Both the position numbers and the translations under genes were made by a program. Under the pieces are notes generated by a model. That model had not been told where the DNA came from and made no database searches. It worked only from the letters and a program-made list of their open reading frames with translations. A stretch of DNA of 64,000 nucleotides from a virus: the IMG/VR virus record IMGVR_UViG_3300042988_000341, positions 24,578-88,577 of that record. One strand, 5' to 3'. Shown piece after piece: positions 35,936-43,028 of the stretch (positions within the stretch are counted from its first letter, which is position 1; each line of letters begins with the position of its first letter).

Positions 35936-35966
35936 TAGTGTTAAATACTACAACTATCTAACACTA
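35936..35966. repeat. 8-bp inverted repeat in 5' leader
   Basis: TAGTGTTA (35936-35943) and TAACACTA (35959-35966) form a perfect stem with a 15-nt loop. The left arm overlaps the GTTAAATA box, and the right arm abuts the Shine-Dalgarno AAGGAG of the 35981 gene, so folding could affect translation. Confidence 0.5.
35940..35947 (+). promoter_or_regulatory. late-promoter-like octamer GTTAAATA
   Basis: GTTAAATA lies 33 nt before the ATG at 35981. It is a weaker match than GATAAATA but keeps the TAAATAC core seen elsewhere. Confidence 0.35.
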
Positions 35967-35980
35967 AGGAGACAGATAAC

Positions 35981-36640
35981 ATGGCACAATTCTTACGTCA
36001 TATCGGGCAAGTCGGAGATCGCAAAGTAGCGGTAATCTTCCGTGAGGTACCTAACGAACCACATATGTGTATCGTTGTTTATTCCCAGCTCTTAAACAGA
36101 AACATCCACGATCCCCTAATGGCAGCAATCGAAAGCCCAAGCGGCCAAGCAGCCAAGGACCTAGGCGATCAACTCAATCGTTCATACACAATGGACGGCA
36201 AGATCATTCTTCAAGTACTTCACCACGAAGGCATGATGAAGAAAGTCAACACCGATCAAGTGATGATGACGCCAGCAGCCAACACAAAAATTCGTCTAAG
36301 CGAATTGAACACAATGTTGGACGAGATGGAAAAGGGCGAGGCAGCAGTTCGCAAGTTGGCTGAGATGGACGCATCACGTGGACTACAAGACCCAGCTGAC
36401 GTAGCTCGTCGTATGCGCGGTGAACAACCATCAACTGATGCTTCTATGGGCGCCCTAGCCGATGATGCTATCGCTAAGAACTTGTTAGTTCAAGCTGAGC
36501 GCATGGCACAAGAAGCTAAAGGCCTAATCGCTGAGAGCGAACGTCTACGTAACGAAGCACAGGGAATGATCGCGATAAATACACCAGAGCCAGCAAAGCG
36601 CGGCCGCGGTCGTCCAGCAAAGGCTCCTGTTAAAGGATAA
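35981..36640 (+). CDS. coiled-coil protein with AT-hook-like tail
   Basis: The 219-residue protein starts at a strong AAGGAG. The N-terminal half (about 1-90) is globular with HIGQVGDRKVAVIFREVP. The middle and C-terminal region is helical and Ala/Glu/Arg-rich, with heptad-like LNTMLDEMEKGEAAVRKLAE and a second helix ending in AQGM. The last residues KRGRGRPAK form an AT-hook-like motif, so DNA binding through the tail is plausible. No family recognised. Confidence 0.6.
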   Translation: MAQFLRHIGQVGDRKVAVIFREVPNEPHMCIVVYSQLLNRNIHDPLMAAIESPSGQAAKDLGDQLNRSYTMDGKIILQVLHHEGMMKKVNTDQVMMTPAANTKIRLSELNTMLDEMEKGEAAVRKLAEMDASRGLQDPADVARRMRGEQPSTDASMGALADDAIAKNLLVQAERMAQEAKGLIAESERLRNEAQGMIAINTPEPAKRGRGRPAKAPVKG

Positions 36641-36645
36641 GCCAA

Positions 36646-36942
36646 ATGTCGCCTGAATTCGTCGAAAAGTGGGAACACATTATTCAAGATGTCGAGAAAA
36701 CGAAGATACCAGTAGAGTTCATTCGTAAACTGGTAGTCAAACTATCTGGTCGCCGTCAACGAACAATCAATGTTCAACAGCTTCTCGATCAGGGTATGGA
36801 ACCAGAAGACATTGAAGAGTTAGTCAGTCAAAAGTTAGAAGAGTATGATGACGATATGATTAGTGTTGAGTTCATTCTCAACATTGAAGGCATTGCCGAG
36901 ATCGTACAACCTGAAACTGACAGCTTACTCAAGGGACTATGA
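36646..36942 (+). CDS. 98-residue hypothetical protein
   Basis: An acidic helical protein. It has a basic patch VVKLSGRRQRTINVQQLLDQ and an acidic helix EPEDIEELVSQKLEEYDDD. It overlaps the dihydrofolate reductase start by 4 nt. Its position is conserved in sense with the nucleotide metabolism genes; function unknown. Confidence 0.5.
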   Translation: MSPEFVEKWEHIIQDVEKTKIPVEFIRKLVVKLSGRRQRTINVQQLLDQGMEPEDIEELVSQKLEEYDDDMISVEFILNIEGIAEIVQPETDSLLKGL

Positions 36943-37400
36943 AAGCAATATTCGCAGTTGACGCTATTGGTGGATTCGGTACAGCTACCGGTCTACCATG
37001 GCCACATTGTGCGGCAGACATGCGCCGCTTCAAAGAACTCACAGTTGATCAAACAGTAGTCATGGGCAGTGGCACATGGCGCAGTGACATGCCTAAGCCA
37101 CTACCAAAGCGCCGCAACATTGTGCTATCTCGTTCGTTAACGGACAATCGCTGTGAAGTATACGCAAGCATTCAACAACTGATGATGAACGTCAAGGAAG
37201 ACGAGAGTGTATGGGTAATCGGCGGCGCTGAGACCCTATGGAAACTTCGTCCGTACATCAACACGGTATATCTAACCCGCTTCAAACTCATCACCAAGTC
37301 AACAGTGACGATGAAGACAGACCTCTTCCTCGAAGGGTTCAATTTATCCAAAACAGAAGATTTTGGTGATCACACGCTTGACATCTACACACGAGCGTGA
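36939..37400 (+). CDS. folA: dihydrofolate reductase
   Basis: The 153-residue protein has typical length. The N-terminal MKAIFAVDAIGGFGTATGLP with PWPHCAADMRRFKELT gives the active-site loop and acidic residue. VVMGSGTWRSDMPKPLP and NIVLSR fit NADPH binding, and VWVIGGAETLW is the conserved GG motif. It regenerates tetrahydrofolate used up by thymidylate synthase, which is encoded at 38122. The order DHFR then TS matches T4 (frd-td). A GIY-YIG gene now lies between them. The start overlaps the preceding gene by 4 nt. Confidence 0.92.
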   Translation: MKAIFAVDAIGGFGTATGLPWPHCAADMRRFKELTVDQTVVMGSGTWRSDMPKPLPKRRNIVLSRSLTDNRCEVYASIQQLMMNVKEDESVWVIGGAETLWKLRPYINTVYLTRFKLITKSTVTMKTDLFLEGFNLSKTEDFGDHTLDIYTRA

Positions 37401-37411
37401 TATCATGGATA

Positions 37412-38092
37412 ATGGTACCTCGAAACAAACTGACTAAAGAAATCGTCAATGAACGTCTCCATCTCGATGGCAGAGGAATTCAGATGATAGGTGATTTTCA
37501 TGGAGTAATGGTCAAAAGTAAATTTTCTTGTACCAAAGATCACGAATGGTTAGCGTTACCGAATGGAATAATGTCAGGAAAAGGATGTCCTCATTGTGCC
37601 GGTCAATTTCCTTTATCTAAAGAAATTATAAATCATCGACTTGCTTTGGCTGATAGAGGAATTCAAATGACGGGTGTCTATTCAAATAACTATACGATAA
37701 CTGAATTTGAGTGCTCATACGGCCATAATTGGCTAGCCCGTCCCAATGGAATAATGTCAGGAAAAGGATGTCCTCAATGCTCATTATATGGATATAAGAC
37801 AAATAAACCAGGGTATCTATATCTTCTAAATTTTGGCGAATTTATAAAATATGGGATAACCAATAATTTGAAACGGAGATTACAGGAGCATAAAAAGAAT
37901 GGAAAATATAGCACGATCCTCACTCAATATTATGACGATGGTAATGTTCCTAAAGATATAGAGAGAAAAATAAAAAATACACTTGGCGGCAAATTTGTAA
38001 CTGAGGAAGTATTTGAAGATGGATGGACTGAGACCCTCAGTATTTCTAAAATCGACGAAGTGCTCAAGATAATTGATCCATTATTGTTGTAA
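37412..38092 (+). CDS. GIY-YIG homing endonuclease with duplicated zinc-finger-like modules
   Basis: The 226-residue protein is counted from the ATG at 37412; an upstream GTG at 37397 overlaps the DHFR stop. Two tandem modules of about 60 residues each contain a C/H-x-W...IMSGKGCPHC unit, consistent with treble-clef zinc binding. The C-terminal GIY-YIG domain is GYLYLLNFGEFIKYGITNN followed by LKRRLQEHKKNG. The gene is more AT-rich than its neighbours and carries a 32-bp direct repeat, in keeping with recent acquisition. Such free-standing genes spread by cutting a nearby target, here probably the DHFR-TS region. Confidence 0.8.
   Translation: MVPRNKLTKEIVNERLHLDGRGIQMIGDFHGVMVKSKFSCTKDHEWLALPNGIMSGKGCPHCAGQFPLSKEIINHRLALADRGIQMTGVYSNNYTITEFECSYGHNWLARPNGIMSGKGCPQCSLYGYKTNKPGYLYLLNFGEFIKYGITNNLKRRLQEHKKNGKYSTILTQYYDDGNVPKDIERKIKNTLGGKFVTEEVFEDGWTETLSISKIDEVLKIIDPLLL
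37562..37776 (+). repeat. 32-bp perfect direct repeat within GIY-YIG gene
   Basis: The two copies, at 37562-37593 and 37745-37776, are identical over 32 bp and 183 bp apart. Both encode the NGIMSGKGCP segment of the duplicated module. Identity at DNA level, while flanking codons have drifted, suggests gene conversion or strong constraint. Confidence 0.85.
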
Positions 38093-38115
38093 TTTCAAAT
38101 TAAGGCTGATATAAT
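38087..38115 (+). promoter_or_regulatory. sigma70-like promoter TTGTAA-N17-TATAAT
   Basis: The -10 is perfect and ends 6 nt before the thymidylate synthase ATG, placing +1 on the start codon. No Shine-Dalgarno lies between. The -35 overlaps the stop of the GIY-YIG gene. Confidence 0.6.
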
Positions 38116-38121
38116 AAAAAT

Positions 38122-39033
38122 ATGAAAATATATCACGAATTATTACAAGACATTCTTCAGAATGGTGAATCAAGAGAGGATAGAACCGGCGTCGGTACTA
38201 TATCTGTTTTTGGCCGCCAGATGAGATTCAACCTTCAAGATGGATTTCCAGCCATCACTACTAAGAAGTTGGCATTCAATGCCTGTAAAGCGGAATTACT
38301 CTGGTTTTTGGAGGGCAGTAATGATGAACGCCGCCTCGCCGAAATAACTCATGGGACCAAAGATGGCACAACTACTATCTGGACCCCTAATGCTCTGGCT
38401 CCATATTGGAAGCCCAAAGCTAAGTTCGATGGAGATTTGGGCAGAGTGTACGGTGTACAGTGGAGACGCTGGCAAAAAGTTGAATTATCTAAGAGGAAAA
38501 CAATCAATGACGATTTTGGTAATAGTTATCGCGGGTCTAATAATGTTACGGTTCAAGAGATTGACCAAGTACGAGAACTCATCGACGGAATCAAAACAAA
38601 CCCGTACGGACGCAGACACATAATCTCAGCATGGAACGTAGCAGACCTAACCGATATGGCCCTTCCGCCGTGTCATATTCTCCAACAATATTATGTGAGT
38701 AAAGATGGTCGACTGAGTTGTCATATGTACCAAAGATCGCAAGACGTATTTTTGGGCGCTCCGTTCAATTATGCCAGTTACGCTCTACTCACCCATATGA
38801 TAGCACATGTATGTGACTTGCAGGTAGGTGAACTAGTAGTATCTACTGGCGACACTCACGTATATGCTAATCACGTAGAGCAAGTCAAAGAGCAACTGTC
38901 TCGTGAACCTTTACCTGCTCCTAAGTTGTGGCTAAATCCGGAAATTAAAGATATCGATAAGTTCACTATGGACGACATCAAGCTGATTGGATACGAAAGT
39001 CATCCACCCATTAAAGCACCGATGGCAGTCTAA
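38122..39033 (+). CDS. thyA: thymidylate synthase (ThyA type)
   Basis: The 303-residue protein has SREDRTGVGTISVFGRQM, FPAITTKKLAF, WFLEGSND, GRVYGVQWRRW and the catalytic LPPCHI with C184. QRSQDVFLGAPFN and THVYANHVEQ follow and bind nucleotide and folate. It makes dTMP from dUMP. It is longer than bacterial ThyA (about 264), largely from an insert near residues 120-150. The ATG lies 6 nt after a perfect TATAAT, so the mRNA may be leaderless. The stop overlaps the next ATG. Confidence 0.94.
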   Translation: MKIYHELLQDILQNGESREDRTGVGTISVFGRQMRFNLQDGFPAITTKKLAFNACKAELLWFLEGSNDERRLAEITHGTKDGTTTIWTPNALAPYWKPKAKFDGDLGRVYGVQWRRWQKVELSKRKTINDDFGNSYRGSNNVTVQEIDQVRELIDGIKTNPYGRRHIISAWNVADLTDMALPPCHILQQYYVSKDGRLSCHMYQRSQDVFLGAPFNYASYALLTHMIAHVCDLQVGELVVSTGDTHVYANHVEQVKEQLSREPLPAPKLWLNPEIKDIDKFTMDDIKLIGYESHPPIKAPMAV

Positions 39034-39368
39034 TGGCTCGTGCGTATCCCACTGACAAGGGCTATCTGGGCGAAGTGCCTGGTAGCCCTACTCATGATGT
39101 AATGGTCATTGATGACGTAGTGTACAAAATCTACAATACTATCGTTCACTCATTTATGATGGGAGACGTAGACGAACCTGACTTGTACGCTGCTCAACCT
39201 CTGTGGGAATGGGAGAACAGTGAGGCTGGTCAGTGGGTTATGGAGAACGCTATCGAGACTCCGATGTGGCACAGACAGGCAGACTACACGACATACGGCA
39301 CTCGCTATGTTATTACAGCGAAACTAAAAGACGTTGACCACACTTACTTTTTGATGAAATACAAATAA
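39033..39368 (+). CDS. 111-residue hypothetical protein
   Basis: Coupled to thymidylate synthase (TAATG). It contains DDVVYKIYNTIVHSFMMGDV and a Trp-rich WEWENSEAGQWVMENA, then YGTRYVITAKLKDVDHTYFL. A family of short T4-like phage proteins near DNA metabolism genes has this build, but I cannot name a function. Confidence 0.5.
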   Translation: MARAYPTDKGYLGEVPGSPTHDVMVIDDVVYKIYNTIVHSFMMGDVDEPDLYAAQPLWEWENSEAGQWVMENAIETPMWHRQADYTTYGTRYVITAKLKDVDHTYFLMKYK

Positions 39369-39376
39369 GGAACACA

Positions 39377-40348
39377 ATGAGAGTATTAGTAACAGGAGGC
39401 CAGGGACTGATAGGCCATCATGTAGTACAACGATTGCTACAACAGGGACATCATGTCACTACGTTAGACAATCTAACCAACTATGGTATCATTCAACAAG
39501 ATGAACTCGACTATCTACTATTAGAACGTAACAAGAAGATGGAACGTGCTACCCATATTGTGGGTGATATCTCTAACGCTAAGACAGTAGATGAGACTAT
39601 CTGTTCATTCGCACCAGAGATTGTCATTCACATGGCATCATTCCCTAGACAGAAGGTAGTCAACAACAACCCAGCACTAGGTAGCAGAGTGATGAGCGAG
39701 GGTCTAATCAACCTCCTAGAGTCCTCTGCTCACTACGATGTAAAGAAGTTCGTGTACATCAGTAGCTCAATGGTCTACGGTGACTTCACGGACGATGTGT
39801 TCGAGGACGCAATATGTAGGCCGCAAGGACAGTACGGCATTCTCAAATTAGCTGGTGAATGGTTAGTCAAAGATTACACACGTAAACATGGCATGCCACA
39901 TGTTATCATCAGACCTAGTGCGGTTTATGGCCCTCTAGATGTAGAGGACAGAGTAGTGTCTAAGTTTATGTTGACCGCTATGCGGGGAGGAGTACTCAAG
40001 GTAAATGGCGCCAACGAGACCCTGGACTTTACATTCGTAACTGACGCCGCAGATGGGATTACCGCAGCAGCCCTATCAAATGCCGCCAATAACAAGACAT
40101 ATAACGTTACTAAATCTCATAGTTGGTCGCTGCTCGAAGCAGCCGAACTAGCGGTCAAAATCGCCGGTCGCGGTACTATCGAATGTCGTGATCGAGACTT
40201 AGACTTCCCATCACGCGGTGCCCTAAACATCAGTGCTGCCAGAACTGACTTCGGATTCGACCCTAAAGTAGACGTAGAAGAGGGCTTCCAACGCTACCAC
40301 GACTGGTTCTCACAATCCACCTACTGGCAGACACGCATCAAAAAGTGA
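39377..40348 (+). CDS. NAD-dependent epimerase/dehydratase (extended SDR)
   Basis: The 323-residue protein has MRVLVTGGQGLIGHHVVQRL (GxxGxxG, NAD binding) and VYISSSMVYGD (Ser of the catalytic triad). YGILKLAGE gives Y153-x3-K157, the SDR active site. The length is right for NDP-sugar epimerases or dehydratases. It would supply a modified nucleotide sugar, and is the only sugar-nucleotide enzyme in the window, so it could feed the glycosyltransferase-like genes at 15.7-18.7 kb. Shine-Dalgarno AAGGAA is in place. Confidence 0.85.
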   Translation: MRVLVTGGQGLIGHHVVQRLLQQGHHVTTLDNLTNYGIIQQDELDYLLLERNKKMERATHIVGDISNAKTVDETICSFAPEIVIHMASFPRQKVVNNNPALGSRVMSEGLINLLESSAHYDVKKFVYISSSMVYGDFTDDVFEDAICRPQGQYGILKLAGEWLVKDYTRKHGMPHVIIRPSAVYGPLDVEDRVVSKFMLTAMRGGVLKVNGANETLDFTFVTDAADGITAAALSNAANNKTYNVTKSHSWSLLEAAELAVKIAGRGTIECRDRDLDFPSRGALNISAARTDFGFDPKVDVEEGFQRYHDWFSQSTYWQTRIKK

Positions 40349-40354
40349 TAAATA
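40347..40354 (+). promoter_or_regulatory. late-promoter-like octamer GATAAATA
   Basis: It overlaps the stop of the epimerase gene. Five nt separate it from the ATG at 40360, so +1 would fall on the start codon of the spanin-like gene, in keeping with late expression of lysis genes. Confidence 0.5.
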
Positions 40355-40359
40355 CGAGT

Positions 40360-40788
40360 ATGTTCATACTCTCCATCACTCCTGACTGGTTCATTCATCT
40401 CCTGCTCATTGCTAGCGCTATTGCGTTGACAGTGGGCATTACTCTTGGTAGCGTCAAACTCATCAAGCAATACACAACCCTACTCAAAGTCTGTGGCTCA
40501 ATCGTACTAGTACTCGCACTGCTACTAGAAGGCGCTCTACTAGACAATCACGTATGGCAAGAACGTGTATTAGAAGTAGAAGCAAAACTAGCTAAGGCAG
40601 AAGCAGAGGCTGCTAAGGCAAACACCACAATCACTGACCGGGTAGCAACTAAGCAAGCCAAGGTCCGAGAAAAGACTGTCATTGTCAAACAATACATTGA
40701 CCGTGAAGTTACCAAGTACGATACTACTTGTGTAATCCCAAAGCCATTCATTCGAGCGCACAACGATGCTGCGGAGCAAGCAAAATGA
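40360..40788 (+). CDS. inner-membrane spanin-like protein (Rz-like)
   Basis: The 142-residue protein is counted from the ATG at 40360; a GTG at 40345 lies inside the promoter-like octamer. Two hydrophobic segments lie at about 11-35 and 42-62, followed by a long Ala/Glu/Lys helix (EVEAKLAKAEAEAAKANTTI) and a C-terminal periplasmic-like region with one Cys. Classical i-spanins have one membrane segment, so this assignment rests on the coiled coil and on the o-spanin-like lipoprotein two genes downstream. Confidence 0.6.
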   Translation: MFILSITPDWFIHLLLIASAIALTVGITLGSVKLIKQYTTLLKVCGSIVLVLALLLEGALLDNHVWQERVLEVEAKLAKAEAEAAKANTTITDRVATKQAKVREKTVIVKQYIDREVTKYDTTCVIPKPFIRAHNDAAEQAK

Positions 40789-41207
40789 AAATCAACGAAA
40801 TCATTACAGAAGCTAAGAAAGCTAATACTAAGACTGCCAGAGCGGCATTCGGCAAGCGCACAAGTTCTAAGACTAAACTAAGTGACAGAGAGCAAGAAAA
40901 AAAGAAAGCAGACAGTGATGATGCTTGGGCGAGACTGATGGCATACATCGAAGCTGAGAAGAAGAATGAAGGCATCTCAGAAAACATGGATCACTCTAAG
41001 GATGGTCGTGCTGTCGAAGAACTCCGTGCTGCCTTAGAGAATAAAAGAAGTCAGTTACAGTCAGCAGATAGCGATGAAGTATACGACATCATTGACGAGA
41101 TTATGACTAGAATCGCAAAGTCACACAGTATCTCAGGTCAGAAGCTACACGATATGTGGGTTGACAAGTACCGAGAAGTTCCTGATACGTGGGTCATGGA
41201 GATATAA
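40785..41207 (+). CDS. MKINE-type protein, possible capsid-targeted, 1
   Basis: The 140-residue protein starts in a 4-nt overlap with the spanin-like gene. The N-terminus is MKINEIITEAKK. The I-T-E|A step resembles the L/I-x-E|A/G sites cut by T4-like prohead proteases in internal-protein leaders. The remainder is highly charged and helical (DREQEKKKADSDDAWARL; YDIIDEIMTRIAKSH). Charged helical content fits proteins packed inside a capsid. The role is inferred only. Confidence 0.5.
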   Translation: MKINEIITEAKKANTKTARAAFGKRTSSKTKLSDREQEKKKADSDDAWARLMAYIEAEKKNEGISENMDHSKDGRAVEELRAALENKRSQLQSADSDEVYDIIDEIMTRIAKSHSISGQKLHDMWVDKYREVPDTWVMEI

Positions 41208-41518
41208 TGAACAACAACGAGAACAAAGAAGTACTAAAAACAGTCACTGGATTCATCATTATCTTGATGCTAGTGGTATTCACACTAACCGGTTGTTCAA
41301 CGGTAGTACCAGTTACCGCTAAGTTCCCTGACGCGCCAGAGCGCATCAAAGTGCCATGCCCTCAACTACAGAAACTAGACGACGGTGCTAAACTAAGTGA
41401 CGTAGCTAATACAGTCACAATCAACTACAGCACATACTACGTGTGTGCTGTAAAGAACGATGCTTGGATCGAGTGGTATGAAGTTCAGAAAAATATATTT
41501 GAAAAGGCAGCAAAATGA
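41207..41518 (+). CDS. outer-membrane spanin-like lipoprotein (Rz1-like)
   Basis: The 103-residue protein starts at the ATG at 41207 within the previous stop. A charged N-terminus is followed by the hydrophobic GFIIILMLVVFTLTGC. LTGC (C30) is a lipobox, so the mature lipoprotein starts at C30. The mature part has Pro-rich VPVTAKFPDAPERIKVPCPQ and a C-terminal helix. This fits an o-spanin that joins an inner-membrane partner to disrupt the outer membrane at lysis. It is not nested within the i-spanin gene. Confidence 0.75.
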   Translation: MNNNENKEVLKTVTGFIIILMLVVFTLTGCSTVVPVTAKFPDAPERIKVPCPQLQKLDDGAKLSDVANTVTINYSTYYVCAVKNDAWIEWYEVQKNIFEKAAK

Positions 41519-41988
41519 AAATCAACGAGGTTCTGTATAAAAAAACTTCATATACATGGAGCAGCCTAAATGAGGGCATGGATCTCGACGATAGAATGGA
41601 ATTATTTGAAGAGTTAAGTGTAACTAATAACTTAACAGAAACAAACAATAATGATTCAGTAGAACAATTTAAACTTCTATGGTCAATGTCGGATGTACCT
41701 GAACGAAATAATAAATATATTGTTGTCCCTACGTGTTTAATGAACAATAGAGTTATGTTATTAGATAAAGTAACAGTTATGGCATTTGTTAGTAGAAATC
41801 AACAAGAAATGACGTTTAGTGATAATGGACAATCAAAAACATATCCTTCTGAATTAATAAGAGAAAGGGCAACATACAATGTCTTTACCTTCGCAACAAC
41901 AGAAAAATATGAGTCATTCCACACGATGGTTGCTATGAGATTTGAATTGTCATTGCCTACTATAAAAGAAATAGAAACGAGAGAGTAA
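41515..41988 (+). CDS. MKINE-type protein, 2
   Basis: The 157-residue protein begins MKINEVLYKKTSYTWSSLNE|G, in which L18-N19-E20 before G21 fits a prohead-protease-like site. The rest is globular with YIVVPTCLMNNRVMLLDKV and a YPSELI segment. Codon use is more AT-rich than in neighbours (many ATA, TTA, AAT). Coupled by ATGA overlap to the lipoprotein gene. Confidence 0.5.
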   Translation: MKINEVLYKKTSYTWSSLNEGMDLDDRMELFEELSVTNNLTETNNNDSVEQFKLLWSMSDVPERNNKYIVVPTCLMNNRVMLLDKVTVMAFVSRNQQEMTFSDNGQSKTYPSELIRERATYNVFTFATTEKYESFHTMVAMRFELSLPTIKEIETRE

Positions 41989-41990
41989 AA

Positions 41991-42674
41991 ATGAAAATCA
42001 ACGAAATCATCAGCGAAGGCAAAACAGGCCCAGGCTTGTGGGCAAACATTCACGCTAAGCGCAAGCGTGGCGAGCGGATGCGTAAGCCAGGCAGTAAAGG
42101 CGCACCTACTGATCAGGACTTTAAAGACGCTGCTAGTGAAGGAGTGGCGAAAACAAATGTATCTAAGTATAAAGACCTAGGTGCCACTAAAGATACTACT
42201 CACTTCATTAAAAATGTAACAACTGGTGAGATTGTTAGTCCGCACCGTAGTAAGCAAGACGCAGAAGATGCTCTAGTTGCTCACTATCGTGGTCCAAGAG
42301 ATGGTAACGAATATAAGATTGTTCGTGCTAGAAAAGAAGGTGTGGCGGAAGACATACTAGAAGAAACTTACAACAACGATGACGAGTTCTTCGAAGCATA
42401 CGGCGTTATGGAATATAACGATGAGATGATTAACGAAGCTGAGTATCAGGGTCACAAAGTCACACTAAACAAACCTATGCAAGGCGATGTAAAAAAGTTC
42501 AAAGTATATACTAAGAACGAAAAGGGCAACGTAGTCAAAGTCAACTTCGGTGACCCTAACTCAACAATCAAAAAGAACAATCCTGCTCGTCGTCGTAGCT
42601 TTAGAGCACGACACAACTGCGATAATCCGGGCCCAAAAACCGGCGCTCGTTATTGGTCATGTAGAAAGTGGTGA
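41991..42674 (+). CDS. MKINE-type protein with conserved phage C-terminal domain
   Basis: The 227-residue protein begins MKINEIISE|GKTG, again with an I-x-E|G step. A basic N-terminal part (HAKRKRGERMRKPGSKG) is followed by an acidic middle with a second INE|A site (MINEAEYQGHKVTL). The C-terminal domain runs from KKFKVYTKNEKGNVVKVNFG through NPARRRSFRARHNCDNPG to YWSCRKW. I recognise this domain from prohead or capsid-associated proteins of T4-like marine phages, but its function is not established. Confidence 0.6.
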   Translation: MKINEIISEGKTGPGLWANIHAKRKRGERMRKPGSKGAPTDQDFKDAASEGVAKTNVSKYKDLGATKDTTHFIKNVTTGEIVSPHRSKQDAEDALVAHYRGPRDGNEYKIVRARKEGVAEDILEETYNNDDEFFEAYGVMEYNDEMINEAEYQGHKVTLNKPMQGDVKKFKVYTKNEKGNVVKVNFGDPNSTIKKNNPARRRSFRARHNCDNPGPKTGARYWSCRKW

Positions 42675-42678
42675 TTAA

Positions 42679-42987
42679 ATGAGTGAACAAAGCGAAAAGG
42701 GACAATTCATCGAGAAGCTAATCTTCGCCCTACTACCACTACTAATCGCTGGTGTAGGCTATCTACTATCAGCAGTAAGCAGACTAGAACACGAAGTAAC
42801 GATACTCAATCAAAAAGCAAGTCTAGTAGTCACGGCAGACAACAAGCAAGCTACGAATACTGGTAGTGAACTAGCACGAGAGAAGTTACGACAAGAGTTA
42901 GAAAAGGAAATTCAACTCAATCGAGATCAAATCCAAGAGAACAAACAGCATATAGCAGTACTCGAAGAACGAATCAAGAAGAAATAA
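42679..42987 (+). CDS. membrane-anchored coiled-coil protein
   Basis: The 102-residue protein has one hydrophobic segment (FALLPLLIAGVGYLLSAV, about 16-33) followed by a long charged helix, SRLEHEVTILNQKASLVV and then LRQELEKEIQLNRDQIQENK. It is the last gene before a bidirectional terminator in a lysis-like group. It could be a holin accessory or an extra spanin component; no family was recognised. Confidence 0.55.
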   Translation: MSEQSEKGQFIEKLIFALLPLLIAGVGYLLSAVSRLEHEVTILNQKASLVVTADNKQATNTGSELAREKLRQELEKEIQLNRDQIQENKQHIAVLEERIKKK

Positions 42988-43011
42988 AAAAGGACCCAGT
43001 GGGTCCTTTTT
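42986..43011. terminator. bidirectional Rho-independent terminator
   Basis: The stem GGACCC (42992-42997), loop AGT and GGGTCC (43001-43006) are flanked by an A run on the left and TTTTT on the right. It therefore works on both strands. It lies between convergent genes ending at 42987 and 43029. Confidence 0.9.
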
Positions 43012-43028
43012 GTTGAATGCTTCGAAAC

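Noticed and set aside
40345-40347. GTG start for the spanin-like gene
   Set aside because: It lies on the late-box sequence and the previous stop; the ATG at 40360 has the 5-nt spacing seen at other genes.
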